Source: Solirubrobacterales bacterium (GTDB taxonomy: Bacteria > Actinomycetota > Thermoleophilia > Solirubrobacterales > 70-9). Taken from it: a stretch of DNA of 57,745 bases. Below are positions 1 through 9,252 of this stretch, piece after piece. The notes beneath the pieces were generated by a model, which saw only the letters and a program-made list of their open reading frames with translations, ran no database searches and was not told where the DNA came from. The position numbers were made by a program, and so were the translations under genes. Every line of letters starts with the position of its first letter. The first letter of the stretch is position 1. The stretch covers positions 1-57,745 of the forward strand of contig JAICSS010000017.1 in the NCBI GenBank assembly GCA_025936755.1, given 5' to 3'.

Positions 1-669
1 CATCTCTCGCCCGGACAAGCGTCGGGCCAATTGGCCCGACGCTTTGAGCATCCGCCCGTTCGAGAGATGCCCCGCGCCCCCGACGCAGTGGTCATCGAGG
101 CTGGCAGCTACGAGATTGGGGCTCCTGCAGATGGCTTCGCCTACGACAACGAGCGACCGCGGCACGTGGTCGAGCTGGACACCTTCGAGATCGATCGAAC
201 CCCCGTTACCAACGGCGCGTACGTCAGGTTCATGGAGGAGACCGGGGCGGAGCCGCCGCTCTACTGGGAGCGCGACGCGGAGGGCTGGGTCGATACCGCC
301 CGCGGCCGGCGCGAACCCGTCGACCCGGCGCATCCCGTTCTCCACGTCTCCTGGGTCCAGGCCGACGCCTTCGCCCGCTGGGCCGGCAAGCGGCTGCCGA
401 GCGAGTTCGAGTGGGAGGCGGCGCGGCCGCACCTCGACGGCGTCGGGCATGGCTGGGAATGGACCTCCTCCGACTTCCTCGCCTACCCCGGCTTCGAAGC
501 CTTCCCCTACCGCGAGTACTCCGAGGTCTTCTTCGGCGACTCCCACAAGGTGCTGCGCGGCGGCTCCTGGGCGACGCATCCGCGGGTCGCCCGGCCGAGC
601 TTCCGCAACTGGGACCTGCCGCAGCGCAATCAGATCTTCTCCGGCCTCCGCTGCGCGAGGGACGCATGA
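1..669 (+). CDS. egtB: EgtB-like sulfoxide synthase, C-terminal part (5' truncated by window edge)
   Basis: The reading frame is open from base 1, so the true start lies upstream; a TTG at 31 is only the first in-frame start-like codon. The visible 222 residues are the FGE-sulfatase (SUMF1-type) half of EgtB: a WxYDNERP-like segment (AYDNERPRH), the VTNGAYVRFM strand, the EWTSS motif, FPYREYSEVFFG and the VLRGGSW signature, ending in SGLRCAR. EgtB is an iron enzyme that couples hercynine to gamma-glutamylcysteine or cysteine with oxygen in ergothioneine synthesis. The N-terminal DinB-like domain must be upstream. Its stop codon overlaps the start of egtD (ATGA), so the two are translationally coupled. 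Confidence 0.85.
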   Translation, partial: HLSPGQASGQLARRFEHPPVREMPRAPDAVVIEAGSYEIGAPADGFAYDNERPRHVVELDTFEIDRTPVTNGAYVRFMEETGAEPPLYWERDAEGWVDTARGRREPVDPAHPVLHVSWVQADAFARWAGKRLPSEFEWEAARPHLDGVGHGWEWTSSDFLAYPGFEAFPYREYSEVFFGDSHKVLRGGSWATHPRVARPSFRNWDLPQRNQIFSGLRCARDA

Positions 670-1640
670 CGATCGCGATCGAAGTCCACCTCGACGGCGA
701 CGCCGCGGCGAAGATGGCGCGGGACGTCCGCGAGGGCCTCTGCGCCTATCCGAAGGAGGTGGCGCCGAAATACTTCTACGACGAGCGCGGCTCGCTGCTC
801 TTCGAGCGGATCACCGAGCTGCCCGAGTACTACCCGACCCGGGCCGAGCGGGAGATCCTCACAACCCGCTCCGCCGCGATCCACGCCGCCGCCGGCTGCC
901 CCGAGACGCTGGTCGAGCTCGGCTCCGGCTCGGCGGCGAAGACCCGCCACCTGTTGAGCGCGATGCGCGACTGCGGCAGCCTCGACACCTATGTCCCCGT
1001 CGACATCTCCGAGGAGATCACCGAACGCACCGCGTCCGAACTGGTCGACGAGTACCCGGGCCTGAAGGTCCACGGGATGGTCTGCGACTTCGAGCAGCAC
1101 CTCGAGCGCGTCCCCCACGGCTCCGGCACGCGGATGATCGCCTTCCTCGGCGGCACCATCGGCAACCTCTACCCGCGCGAGCGCCACGCCTTCCTCGAGC
1201 GGATCCGGGCCCTGCTCGGCCCGGGCGACCACCTCCTGCTCGGCACCGACCTGATCAAGGACAAGGCGCGGCTCGAGGCCGCCTACGACGACGACGCCGG
1301 CGTCACCGCCGAGTTCAACAAGAACGTGCTCGCGGTGCTCAACGACCAGCTCGGGGCCGACTTCGACCTCGACGCCTTCGAGCACGTCGCCCGCTACGAC
1401 ACCGAGGCGGAGCGGATGGACATCCGGCTGCGTTCCCGCGCCGACCAGGACGTGCGGGTCGACGGGCTCGACCTGGAGATCCACTTCGCCGACGGCGAGG
1501 AGATGCGGACCGAGATCTCGACCAAGTTCACGCGGGAGCGGATCGCCGCCGCCTACGACGGCGCCGGGCTCGAGTTGCGCGGCTGGTTCACCGACGCCGC
1601 GGGCGACTACGCACTCAGCCTTGCGGCACCTGCTGGGTGA
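666..1640 (+). CDS. egtD: L-histidine N-alpha-methyltransferase EgtD
   Basis: This 324-residue protein trimethylates histidine to hercynine with S-adenosylmethionine, the first step of ergothioneine synthesis. Family signatures are clear: [10 protein letters not shown] at 34-43, LPEYYPTR at 52-59, the SAM-binding ELGSGSA at 84-90 and FLGGTIGN at 160-167. Length matches the family (about 320). The start overlaps the egtB stop (ATGA). Its last 26 bases overlap the 3' end of the convergent gene aguA, so transcription of either can run into the other. Together with egtB it forms at least a two-gene ergothioneine operon; egtA and egtC are not in view. Confidence 0.93.
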   Translation: MTIAIEVHLDGDAAAKMARDVREGLCAYPKEVAPKYFYDERGSLLFERITELPEYYPTRAEREILTTRSAAIHAAAGCPETLVELGSGSAAKTRHLLSAMRDCGSLDTYVPVDISEEITERTASELVDEYPGLKVHGMVCDFEQHLERVPHGSGTRMIAFLGGTIGNLYPRERHAFLERIRALLGPGDHLLLGTDLIKDKARLEAAYDDDAGVTAEFNKNVLAVLNDQLGADFDLDAFEHVARYDTEAERMDIRLRSRADQDVRVDGLDLEIHFADGEEMRTEISTKFTRERIAAAYDGAGLELRGWFTDAAGDYALSLAAPAG

Positions 1641-2709
1641 TGCAGTGGACGTTGCCGCCGCCGAGAAGGACCTCGCGCGCCGGCACGCCGACCACCTCGC
1701 GCTCGGGGAAGGCGCGGCGGAGGATCCCTGCGGCCTCCTCGTCGTGCCGCGGGTCCAGCAGCGGGTAGACCACCCGCGAGTGGCCGAGGTAGAAGTTGAC
1801 GTAGGAGGCGGCCATGCGGTCGCCGGCGCGGCGCGGCTGCGTGCCCTCCGCGGCGTCGACGCCCTCGGCCTCCTCGGCTGAGATCAGCAGCGGCCCGGGG
1901 GAGGGAAGGAGCACCACCTCGAAGCCCCGGCCACGGGCGTCGGTCGCCGCCTCCAGCCGCTCGCGCGCGTCGCGGGAGATCGCGTGCTGAGGGTCCTCTT
2001 CGTCCTCGGTCCAGGTCAGCAGGACCACCCCCGGGCGGGCGAAGCAGGCGAGGTTGTCGACATGGCCGTCGGTCTCGTCTTCGAAGACGCCGGCGCCGAG
2101 CCAGACCACCTTCTCGGCGCCGAGGTAGTCGAGGAGGACGCGTTCGATCTGCTCCTTGGAGAGCTCGGGGTTGCGGTTCGGGTTGAGCAGGCACTCTTCG
2201 GTCGTCAGCACCGTTCCCTCGCCGTCGACGTGGATCGCGCCGCCCTCGAGCACGATCGGGGCGCGGTAGCGGCCGGCGCCTTCGACCTCCAGCACCTTGG
2301 CGGCGACCCGTTCGTCGCGGTCCCAGGGGAAGTAGAGGCCGCTGTTCCGCCCGCCCCAGGCGTTGAAGCGCCAGTCGACGCCGCGGCGGCCGCCCTCGCC
2401 GTCGAGGAGGAAGGTCGGGCCGTGGTCGCGGATCCAGGCGTCGTCGGTCGAGACCTCCACCACCCGCACCTCGGGCGGCAGCAGCGCCCGGCAGTTCTCG
2501 AACTGGCCGTCGGAGACCGCCATCGTCACCGGCTCGGAGGCGGCGATCGCCACCGCCACCGCCGCGTAGGCCTCCTGCGCCGGCTTCGCCCCCAGCCGCC
2601 AGTTGTCAGGGCGCTCGGGCCAGGCCATCCAGCAGCCGCTGTGGGGCTCGAACTCGCCCGGCATCCGGAAGCCGTCTTCGGCGGGCGTCGATTTGTGGGT
2701 CGCCGTCAC
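1615..2709 (-). CDS. aguA: agmatine deiminase
   Basis: This 364-residue enzyme hydrolyses agmatine to N-carbamoylputrescine and ammonia (guanidine-modifying fold, cytoplasmic). It shows [12 protein letters not shown] at 27-38, [11 protein letters not shown] at 90-100, [12 protein letters not shown] at 155-166, TDGHVDNL at 213-220 and the C-terminal GGGNVHC motif with catalytic Cys356. The GTG at 2709 is chosen because the conserved sequence begins soon after; Met16 is a less likely alternative. It is divergent from aguB with only 19 bp between start codons, so the pair makes the two-step agmatine-to-putrescine route and shares a promoter region. Confidence 0.93.
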   Translation of the reverse strand: MTATHKSTPAEDGFRMPGEFEPHSGCWMAWPERPDNWRLGAKPAQEAYAAVAVAIAASEPVTMAVSDGQFENCRALLPPEVRVVEVSTDDAWIRDHGPTFLLDGEGGRRGVDWRFNAWGGRNSGLYFPWDRDERVAAKVLEVEGAGRYRAPIVLEGGAIHVDGEGTVLTTEECLLNPNRNPELSKEQIERVLLDYLGAEKVVWLGAGVFEDETDGHVDNLACFARPGVVLLTWTEDEEDPQHAISRDARERLEAATDARGRGFEVVLLPSPGPLLISAEEAEGVDAAEGTQPRRAGDRMAASYVNFYLGHSRVVYPLLDPRHDEEAAGILRRAFPEREVVGVPAREVLLGGGNVHCITQQVPQG

Positions 2710-2716
2710 CTCCCAC

Positions 2717-2722
2717 TATCTT
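2717..2722 (+). promoter_or_regulatory. -10 box of a probable leaderless aguB promoter
   Basis: TATCTT lies 6 nt before the GTG start of aguB, so transcription would begin at or next to the start codon. No Shine-Dalgarno sequence is present. The opposite strand reads GATAGT 5 nt before the aguA start, so the two -10 regions overlap. Confidence 0.5.
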
Positions 2723-2728
2723 GAACCA

Positions 2729-3688
2729 GTGGACGAGATCCGCCTGATCAGCGCCCCCGACCCGCCCGAGTCGCCGGCGCGGACGCGGGAGCCGAGCCGG
2801 CCGCCGTTCCGGATCGCCGCCGTCCAGCACCGCTGGCACCCCGATCCCGGCGAGCACGAGGCGGCGCTGGGGGAGGCGATCCAGCTCGCCGCCGAGGCTG
2901 GGGCCCAGCTCGTCTGCCTGCAGGAGCTGACCCTGAGCCGCTACTTCGCGGTCGATCCCGCCGGCCCCGAGGCCGCCGGCGCCGAGCCCGAGGACCTCCC
3001 CGGCGGCCGCACCTTCCAGTTCGCCGCCCGCGTCGCCGCGGCGACCGGCGTCCACGTCCACGCCTCGCTCTACGAGCGCGCCGAGGGCGGGGACGGGCTC
3101 GGCTTCAACACCGCGATCGTCGTCTCGCCGGGCGGCGAGCTGATCGCCCGCACCCGCAAGCTCCACATCCCGATCACCGCCGGCTACCACGAGGATCGCT
3201 ACTTCCGGCCCGGTCCCGGCGACGCCGACGCCTTTCCGCTGGTCGGCCTCGGGGACGCGCGGCTCGGCCTGCCGACCTGCTGGGACCAGTGGTTCCCGGA
3301 GGTCGCCCGCGCCTACAGCCTCGAGGGCGCCGACATCCTCGTCTACCCGACCGCGATCGGCTCCGAGCCCGACCACCCCGAGTTCGACACCCAGCCGCTC
3401 TGGCAGCACGTGATCGTCGGCAACGGCATCGCCAACGGCGTCTTCATGGTCGCCGTCAACCGCATCGGCACCGAGCCGCCCCTCACCTTCTACGGCGCCT
3501 CCTTCATCTCCGACCCCTACGGTCGCATCCTCGCCCAGGCCCCCCGCGACGAACCCGCCGTCCTCGTCGCCGACCTCGATCTCGACCAGCGCCGCGACTG
3601 GCTGGAGCTCTTCCCGTTCCTCACGACGCGCCGCCCCGACGCCTACGCCCGCCTGGCGGAAGAGGCAACGAAGCTGCAGGCTGAGTAG
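2729..3688 (+). CDS. aguB: N-carbamoylputrescine amidase
   Basis: This 319-residue nitrilase-superfamily enzyme hydrolyses N-carbamoylputrescine to putrescine, CO2 and ammonia, finishing the pathway begun by the adjacent AguA. The catalytic triad is visible as Glu66 (LQEL), Lys144 (RKLH) and Cys184 in the family-specific CWDQWFPE. Although the frame is open further upstream (inside aguA), the GTG at 2729 is chosen because it follows a good -10 box and gives a normal length with only a short proline-rich N-terminal tail (about 26 residues) before the first core strand FRIAAVQ. Confidence 0.93.
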   Translation: MDEIRLISAPDPPESPARTREPSRPPFRIAAVQHRWHPDPGEHEAALGEAIQLAAEAGAQLVCLQELTLSRYFAVDPAGPEAAGAEPEDLPGGRTFQFAARVAAATGVHVHASLYERAEGGDGLGFNTAIVVSPGGELIARTRKLHIPITAGYHEDRYFRPGPGDADAFPLVGLGDARLGLPTCWDQWFPEVARAYSLEGADILVYPTAIGSEPDHPEFDTQPLWQHVIVGNGIANGVFMVAVNRIGTEPPLTFYGASFISDPYGRILAQAPRDEPAVLVADLDLDQRRDWLELFPFLTTRRPDAYARLAEEATKLQAE

Positions 3689-3698
3689 GACGGGGAAC

Positions 3699-3744
3699 CG
3701 CATCCGACTTCGACCCCACCCCGCTGTGCGAAAAATCGGATGCG
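3699..3744. terminator. inverted repeat between convergent genes, possible bidirectional terminator
   Basis: CGCATCCGA at 3699-3707 pairs perfectly with TCGGATGCG at 3736-3744 around a 28-nt loop. It sits between the ends of aguB and the convergent oxidoreductase gene. The only T run (on the minus strand) is in the loop, so this is a weak terminator candidate. Confidence 0.3.
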
Positions 3745-3756
3745 CCGCGCGGCGTC

Positions 3757-4689
3757 TCAGCTAGGCGCCAAAGCCGCGATCGTCTCGCCGAGCTTGTCCG
3801 GCGTCACGATCGGGGTGAGGATCGGGAGGGTGATGCCGCCGGCGACGAATTCGTCGAGGCGCTGCTTCATCTGCTCCGGGGTGCCGAAGACGAACATGTC
3901 CTCGATCAGCTCCCAGGGGGCGGCCGCGGCGGCGGCCTGGCGGTCGCCGGCTTCCCAGGCCTCGACCATGGGGGCGATCTGCTCGCCGTAGCCGAGCCAG
4001 CGGTAGAAGTCGGCGTAGACCGGGACGGTGATGTAGGAGGAGAACATGAAGCGGGCGAGGGGCTCGACCTGCTCGCGCTCGCCGGGGATGCAGAAGAAGC
4101 GGCAGAGGAGCTCGAATCCGGCCGGCGCCCCCTCCAGCTGCGCGGTCACCTTCGGCAGTCCCGCCAGCGGCAGGAAGTTGGTGAAGGCGCCGGCGGCGCG
4201 CTCGACCGCCAGCTCGAGCATCTTGCCGCGCAGCGCCGCCAGCACGATCGGCACCTCGAACCGCGGCGCCGTTTCCAGCTTGAAGCCGGTCGCGCTGCGC
4301 TCGCCGCCCAGCACGGGGTCGAGGAAGTCGAGCGTCTCCCGGACCCTGCTCAACGGCCGCTCGAAGGGGATCCCGTTCCAGCCTTCGACGATCCGGTCCG
4401 AGGAGGAGCCGAGGCCGAGCATGAAGCGGCCCTCGGAGGCGTCGCTCAACGCCGCCGCCTGCTGTGCCAGCAGCGCCGGACCGCGCTGGAAGACGCCGAC
4501 GATCCCGGTCCCCAGCCGCAGTCGCTCGCTCCAGGCGGCGCTCAACGCCAGCGGCGTGAAGCCGTCCGGCCCCGCGGTCTCGCCGCTCCAGAGGTCGGTG
4601 TAGCCGGCCGCCTCGGCGCGCCGGACGTGCTCCTCGTGGTCAGGGAGCGTCAGTCCCGGCAACGGCAGCGTCAGGCCCCAGCGATCCAT
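3757..4689 (-). CDS. LLM-class F420-dependent oxidoreductase
   Basis: A 310-residue luciferase-like monooxygenase-family protein with the (beta/alpha)8 architecture typical of F420-dependent enzymes: WGLTLPLPG at the first strand, the AAGYTDLWSGE segment, LRLGTGIVG, ALLAQQAAALSDASEGRFMLGLGSSS, and a C-terminal helix ending DKLGETIAAL. Substrate cannot be read from sequence. The start codon lies inside the 3' end of the upstream GGDEF-EAL gene (50-bp overlap), with a -10 box 8 nt before it, so it probably has its own promoter as well as possible read-through. Confidence 0.85.
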   Translation of the reverse strand: MDRWGLTLPLPGLTLPDHEEHVRRAEAAGYTDLWSGETAGPDGFTPLALSAAWSERLRLGTGIVGVFQRGPALLAQQAAALSDASEGRFMLGLGSSSDRIVEGWNGIPFERPLSRVRETLDFLDPVLGGERSATGFKLETAPRFEVPIVLAALRGKMLELAVERAAGAFTNFLPLAGLPKVTAQLEGAPAGFELLCRFFCIPGEREQVEPLARFMFSSYITVPVYADFYRWLGYGEQIAPMVEAWEAGDRQAAAAAAPWELIEDMFVFGTPEQMKQRLDEFVAGGITLPILTPIVTPDKLGETIAALAPS

Positions 4690-6517
4690 CGAAGGGGACC
4701 CTATCGCCGTCCGGGCGCTCGTTGCGAACCTCGAAGCGCCGGTTCGGCGACCAGCTGCTGAAGAAGGAATCGGCGTCCTGGGCGCTGAGGGGCCGGGTGA
4801 AGAGGAAGCCCTGGCCGTTGTCGCACTGCTTGTCGCGGATCAGCGAGAGGTCCTGCGGCCGCTCGATCCCCTCCGCCGTCGTCTCTATCTCCAGCGCTTT
4901 GCCGAGCTGGACGAGGGTGTGGAGGAGGATCTCGTTCTCGCCGCCGTCGGCGAGCTGGGAGACGAAGGAGCGGTCGATCTTCAGCACGTCGACCGGGAAC
5001 TGACGCAGGTGGGAGAGCGAGGAGTAGCCGGTGCCGAAGTCGTCGACGGCGATCTTCACCCCCAGCTCCTTCAGCTCGCCGAGCCGCCGCGCCGTCTCCT
5101 CGGCGTTGCTCATCAGGGTCGTCTCGGTGATCTCCAGCGTCAGCGCCTCCGGCGGCAGGCCGCTCGCCGCCAGCGCCACCTTGACGTCGTCGAGCAGCTC
5201 GTCGGTGTCGAGCTGGAGCTGGGAGACGTTGACCGAGAGGCCCATCGGGCGCCCCTCCTGCTGCCAGCCCGACGCCTGCGCGCAGGCCTCGCGCAGGACC
5301 CAGGCGCCGACGTCGACGATCAGCTTCGACTCCTCCAGCAGCGGGATGAACTCCTCCGGCTCGACCACCCCGCACCCGGGGCGGCGCCAGCGGATCAGCG
5401 CCTCGACCCCGGTCGGGGTCATCGTCTGCAGGTCGAAGGTCGGCTGGTAGACCAGGAAGAACTCCTCGTTGACGAGCGCGGTCTGCAGGTCCATCTCGGT
5501 TTCCAGCCGCGCCTGCACCTCGTCCTCCATCCCCGACTCGAAGACCAGGTAGCGGCTCTTGCCGCCCCACTTGGCCCGGTACATGGCGATGTCGGCGTCG
5601 CGCAGCAGCTCTTCGGCCGAGGCCCGGACGCCGGTGGCGATGCCGATGCTGGCATTCACGTGGACCAGCGTCTCGCCTTCCTCTCCCAGCGCGAAGGGCT
5701 CGCCGAAGGCTTCCAGCAGGCGCTCGGCGATCAGCTCGGGCCCCGCCGCCAGCGACAGCCCCTCGGCGACGACGACGAACTCGTCGCCGCCCATGCGGCC
5801 GAGCGCGTCGGTCTCCCGGATCACCCCCTCCAGCCGTTCGGCAACGGCGCAGAGCAGCTCGTCGCCGACGCCGTGACCGAGCGAGTCGTTGATCGCCTTG
5901 AAGTTGTCGAGGTCGACGAAGAGCGCCGCCACCGGTTCCTGGTTCTGGCGCGAGCGCCGCAGCGTCTGCTCGATCCGGTCGAGGATCAGGGTCCGGTTCG
6001 GCAGGCCGGTGAGGGCGTCGTGGGTGGCGAGGAAGACGAGTTCCTTCTCGCGGCTGGAGAGTTCCTCGTGGGCGCGCTGGCGCTCGTCCTCGAAGGACTG
6101 GCACATCCGCACCAGGGTGACGTCGAGGCTGCGCTGGACCATCGCCCGCGCCGTCGCCAGCGTCTCCCCGGCGAGGCCGAGGTCGGCGGCGCTTTCGCCG
6201 AGCACCTCGAGCGTGCAGTCGCGCCAGCGCAGGCAGCGTTTCGTCACCTCGTTCAGCGCCGCCTCCTGCTGGGAGGCGAGCTGGGCGAAGATCCGCCAGG
6301 ACTCCTGCCCGACCGCGCGGGCTACCGCTTCGCCCTCGCCGGACATCCAGCGGGCGACGGCGACGGTGGAAACGGTGCCGACGTCGCGGAAGCTGTCTTC
6401 GACGACTTTCGCCAGTGTCGTGCTCGACTCGGCGGAGCGCCGCATCATCCGCGCCACCACCTCGTCGGTGCGTTCGCTCAACTCCTGCCCCAGCCTGGAC
6501 AGCTCCCCGGCTTCCAT
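4640..6517 (-). CDS. GGDEF-EAL protein (c-di-GMP synthesis/hydrolysis)
   Basis: This 625-residue protein has a helical N-terminal region (about 1-140, no membrane segment; loosely like the RsbRD/PucR-type sensor region, uncertain), a short coiled linker, a GGDEF domain (DNFKAINDSLGHGVGD 204-219; intact GGDEF 243-247; inhibitory-site RETD 234-237 at the usual spacing) and an EAL domain (VEALIRW 371-377; LEITETTLM; DDFGTGYSSL 492-501; KIDRSFV 513-519). Both catalytic signatures look intact, so it could make and degrade c-di-GMP. It is soluble and its sensed signal is unknown. A likely downstream target in this window is the c-di-GMP riboswitch before pilA. Confidence 0.9.
   Translation of the reverse strand: MEAGELSRLGQELSERTDEVVARMMRRSAESSTTLAKVVEDSFRDVGTVSTVAVARWMSGEGEAVARAVGQESWRIFAQLASQQEAALNEVTKRCLRWRDCTLEVLGESAADLGLAGETLATARAMVQRSLDVTLVRMCQSFEDERQRAHEELSSREKELVFLATHDALTGLPNRTLILDRIEQTLRRSRQNQEPVAALFVDLDNFKAINDSLGHGVGDELLCAVAERLEGVIRETDALGRMGGDEFVVVAEGLSLAAGPELIAERLLEAFGEPFALGEEGETLVHVNASIGIATGVRASAEELLRDADIAMYRAKWGGKSRYLVFESGMEDEVQARLETEMDLQTALVNEEFFLVYQPTFDLQTMTPTGVEALIRWRRPGCGVVEPEEFIPLLEESKLIVDVGAWVLREACAQASGWQQEGRPMGLSVNVSQLQLDTDELLDDVKVALAASGLPPEALTLEITETTLMSNAEETARRLGELKELGVKIAVDDFGTGYSSLSHLRQFPVDVLKIDRSFVSQLADGGENEILLHTLVQLGKALEIETTAEGIERPQDLSLIRDKQCDNGQGFLFTRPLSAQDADSFFSSWSPNRRFEVRNERPDGDRVPFDGSLGPDAAVAGTDAP
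4698..4703 (-). promoter_or_regulatory. -10 box of a probable leaderless promoter for the LLM oxidoreductase
   Basis: On the minus strand TAGGGT ends 8 nt before the ATG at 4689. It lies within the last codons of the GGDEF-EAL gene. No Shine-Dalgarno sequence is present. Confidence 0.45.
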
Positions 6518-6631
6518 GGATCGCGCATCGACCCCCCGCTCAAGGATCTTTAGAAGAAAGCGTCAGCCGGCACTGATTTCGATTGGGGCAAACGTCCATC
6601 TCCCCGGCTTCGTCCCGGCTCCGACTTCAAT

Positions 6632-6637
6632 TAGGCT
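6632..6637 (+). promoter_or_regulatory. -10 box of a probable leaderless glpX promoter
   Basis: TAGGCT ends 8 nt before the chosen ATG of glpX. No Shine-Dalgarno sequence and no recognisable -35 box is present. Confidence 0.5.
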
Positions 6638-6645
6638 CCCGCCCA

Positions 6646-7668
6646 ATGGGGCCCACCGATCAGGAGGCCGGGACCGCCCGCTCGGCGGCCAAGCCCGACC
6701 GCAACCTCGCTCTCGAGCTCGTCCGCGTCACCGAGGCCGCCGCGCTCGCCTCGGCCCGCTGGGTCGGCCGCGGCGACAAGATCGCCGCCGACCAGGCCGC
6801 CGTCGACGCGATGCGCCACGTCCTCGACTCGGTCTCTATGGACGGCACCGTCGTCATCGGCGAGGGGGAGAAGGACGAGGCGCCGATGCTCTACAACGGC
6901 GAGCGGATCGGCGACGGCAGCCCGCCCACGGTCGACATCGCCGTCGACCCGCTGGAGGGAACCCGCCTCTGCGCGCTGGGGATGCCGAGCGCCATTGCCG
7001 TCATCGCCCTCGCCGAGCGGGGGACGATGTTCGATCCCGGCCCCTGCGTCTACATGGAGAAGATGGCGGGCGGGGAGGAGATCGCCGACCTGCTCGACCT
7101 CGACCGGCCGTTGCCGGAGACCCTGAAGCTGATCGCCGAGCGCAAGGGCGGCTCGGTCGGCGACGTGATTGTCGTCATGCTCGACCGCCCCCGCCACGAG
7201 CAGGCGATGAAGGAGGTTCGCGAGGCGGGCGCCCGCATCCGGCTGATCACCGACGGCGACGTCTCCGCCTCGCTGCTGGCGGTGAGCGAACGCTCGCCGG
7301 TCGACCTGCTGTGGGGGATCGGCGGCACGCCCGAGGGCGTGATCTCCGCCGCGGCGCTGAAGTCGATGGGCGGACAGCTGATCGGCCGCCTCTGGCCGCG
7401 CGACGACGAGGAGCGCTCGGCGGCGGTCGACGCCGGTTACGACCTCGACCGCGTCCTCACCGCCGACGACCTCTGCTCCGGCGACGACGTCTTCTTCTCC
7501 GCCACCGGCGTCACCGACGGCGACGTCCTCCAGGGCGTCCGCTACCGCGGCCCCGGCGCCACCACCGAGTCGCTGGTCATGCGCTCCCGCTCGGGGACGG
7601 TCCGCCGCGTCCACGCTCGTCACGACAGGTCCAAGCTCAGAGAGATCATCGGCGAGCGTTACGGCTGA
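6646..7668 (+). CDS. glpX: fructose-1,6-bisphosphatase, class II
   Basis: A 340-residue GlpX-type phosphatase that converts fructose-1,6-bisphosphate to fructose-6-phosphate in gluconeogenesis. Key signatures: [15 protein letters not shown] at 43-57, the metal-binding [11 protein letters not shown] at 72-82, and DPLEGT at 101-106. The ATG at 6646 is preferred over upstream in-frame codons because it gives the usual family length and follows a -10 box. GlpX is the standard sole FBPase of actinobacteria. It is divergent from the GGDEF-EAL gene across about 130 bp. Confidence 0.93.
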   Translation: MGPTDQEAGTARSAAKPDRNLALELVRVTEAAALASARWVGRGDKIAADQAAVDAMRHVLDSVSMDGTVVIGEGEKDEAPMLYNGERIGDGSPPTVDIAVDPLEGTRLCALGMPSAIAVIALAERGTMFDPGPCVYMEKMAGGEEIADLLDLDRPLPETLKLIAERKGGSVGDVIVVMLDRPRHEQAMKEVREAGARIRLITDGDVSASLLAVSERSPVDLLWGIGGTPEGVISAAALKSMGGQLIGRLWPRDDEERSAAVDAGYDLDRVLTADDLCSGDDVFFSATGVTDGDVLQGVRYRGPGATTESLVMRSRSGTVRRVHARHDRSKLREIIGERYG

Positions 7669-7696
7669 TTTCCCGCTGCTCGGGTAGAAGATCCGC

Positions 7697-8587
7697 GTGA
7701 TCGCCGTCGCCGGAGCCACTGGATACATCGGCGGCCTCTTGTGCAGGCGGCTGCGCGAGGAAGGGCGGGAGGTGCGGGCGCTGGCGCGGCACCCGGAGCG
7801 GGCGGGGGAGTTGGTGGACGCCGGCTGCGAGGTGGTGCAGGCTGACGTTCTGGAGGCCGAGACGCTCGCTCCGGCGCTGGCGGGGGTCGACGTCGCCTAC
7901 TACCTCGTCCACTCGATGGGCCGCGGCTCCGACGGGGACTTCGCCGAGCGCGACCAAGAAGGCGCGGAGAACTTCGCCGCCGCCGCCGCGGCGGCCGGCG
8001 TAAGGCGGATCGTCTACCTCGGCGGGCTGGGGGAGGGGTCGAAGCACCTCGACAGCCGCCACCGCACCGCCGAGACCCTGCGCCGCGGCCGGGTCCCCGT
8101 CGCCTACTTCCGCGCCGCCGCCGTGCTCGGCGCCGGCAGCGAGTCCTTCCGCACCGCCTTCTACCTGGTCCGCCGCCTGCCGGCGATGGTGACCCCGCGC
8201 TGGGTCGCCACCCGCACCCAGCCCGTCGCCGTCGCCGACGCGGTCGCCTACCTCGCGGCCGCCGCCGACCTCGGGCTGCCGGTCGAGCGCGAAATCGAGA
8301 TCGGCGGCCCCGACGTCACCACCTACGGTGGCATGATCGACGAGCTGGCCCGGGCGCTCGGCCGCCGGCCGCCCCTGCGGATCACGGTGCCGCTGCTGAC
8401 GCCGGGGCTCTCCTCGCTCTGGATCGGCCTCGTCACCCCGGTCGACGCCGGCGTCGCCAAGCCGTTGATCGAGGGCCTCGCGACCGAGACCGTGGTCGAC
8501 GATCCCTCCGGGATGGAGCTGTTCCCCCGGGTCGAGCGGACGCCGCTGCGGCAGGCACTCGCCGCCGCTCTCGCCGAGCGCGGCTAG
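7697..8587 (+). CDS. NmrA/YbjT-like NAD(P)-binding protein
   Basis: A 296-residue atypical short-chain dehydrogenase with the N-terminal Rossmann motif GATGYIG at 6-12, followed by DVLEAETLAPALAGVDVAYYLVHSM and the RIVYLGGLGEG strand. The usual YxxxK catalytic pair is not evident, as is common in the NmrA/YbjT group, which often act as redox sensors or reductases acting on quinone-like or isoprenoid substrates. Function here is unknown. GTG start. It ends 4 bp inside the convergent TetR gene, and could be a target of those regulators, though no site shows this. Confidence 0.75.
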   Translation: MIAVAGATGYIGGLLCRRLREEGREVRALARHPERAGELVDAGCEVVQADVLEAETLAPALAGVDVAYYLVHSMGRGSDGDFAERDQEGAENFAAAAAAAGVRRIVYLGGLGEGSKHLDSRHRTAETLRRGRVPVAYFRAAAVLGAGSESFRTAFYLVRRLPAMVTPRWVATRTQPVAVADAVAYLAAAADLGLPVEREIEIGGPDVTTYGGMIDELARALGRRPPLRITVPLLTPGLSSLWIGLVTPVDAGVAKPLIEGLATETVVDDPSGMELFPRVERTPLRQALAAALAERG

Positions 8588-9252
8588 GCGCCCGCGCGCC
8601 GCTGCTCGGCCCGCGCCACCTCTTCGCCGACGAAGGGGACGAGGAGTTCGTAGGTGAGGTCGGGCAGCAGACGGGGCAGCTCGGCCTCGCGCCCGAGCAC
8701 GACTTCCTCGTAGATCCGGGCCATGATCGCCCCGACCGCCAGCCCGGTCGCGCGCGAGAGCTCCGGGTCGGGCCCGTCCTCGCCGAGGCCGTCGTCGAGG
8801 AGCTTGGTGAAGCGGGCGTACTCGCTCTGGAAGATCGCCCGGAAGGCCGGACCGACCGTGCTCAACTCGACCAGGGTGAAGCGGGCGGCCTGGGGGTCGG
8901 CCGCGAACCAGGCGAGGGTCACCGCCAGTGCCTTGCGGACCCGTTCGGGCCAGGGACCCTCCTCGCCGTAGGCCGCGGCCACCCGCTGCTCGAGATCGTC
9001 GACGAGGATCTTGTGGGCGGCCAGCATGCAGGCGAGCTTGTCGTCGAAGAGTTCGTAGAAGCTCTCGCGACCGACTCCGGCCTCGCCGAGGATGTCGCCG
9101 ACGGTGGTCGACTCGTAGCCGTTGGTCGCGGTCACCCGGACCACCGCCGCGAGCAGACGTTCTCGCTGGGAGCGCTCGACCAGCTCGCGCGGGAGACCGT
9201 GCCGCCCCCGCGGCAGGCGCCACTGGCGCAGGTCCTCGGAGTTGTCGCTCAC
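8584..9252 (-). CDS. TetR-family transcriptional regulator (second of a coupled pair)
   Basis: A 222-residue TetR regulator with the HTH near the N-terminus (ERLLAAVVRVTATNGYESTT, then VGDILGEAGVGRESFYELF at about 46-64) and a helical ligand-binding C-terminal domain. The GTG at 9252 overlaps the stop of the upstream TetR gene (GTGA), so the frame's further upstream extension is rejected and translation coupling is expected. Two TetR proteins made as one operon may form heterodimers (inference). Ligand and targets are unknown. Confidence 0.85.
   Translation of the reverse strand: MSDNSEDLRQWRLPRGRHGLPRELVERSQRERLLAAVVRVTATNGYESTTVGDILGEAGVGRESFYELFDDKLACMLAAHKILVDDLEQRVAAAYGEEGPWPERVRKALAVTLAWFAADPQAARFTLVELSTVGPAFRAIFQSEYARFTKLLDDGLGEDGPDPELSRATGLAVGAIMARIYEEVVLGREAELPRLLPDLTYELLVPFVGEEVARAEQRRAGA

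Noticed and set aside
44-1768. Long plus-strand open frame of 574 codons over egtB and egtD
   Set aside because: It is an Arg/Pro/Ser-rich shadow frame caused by high GC; the other frame carries clear EgtB and EgtD motifs.
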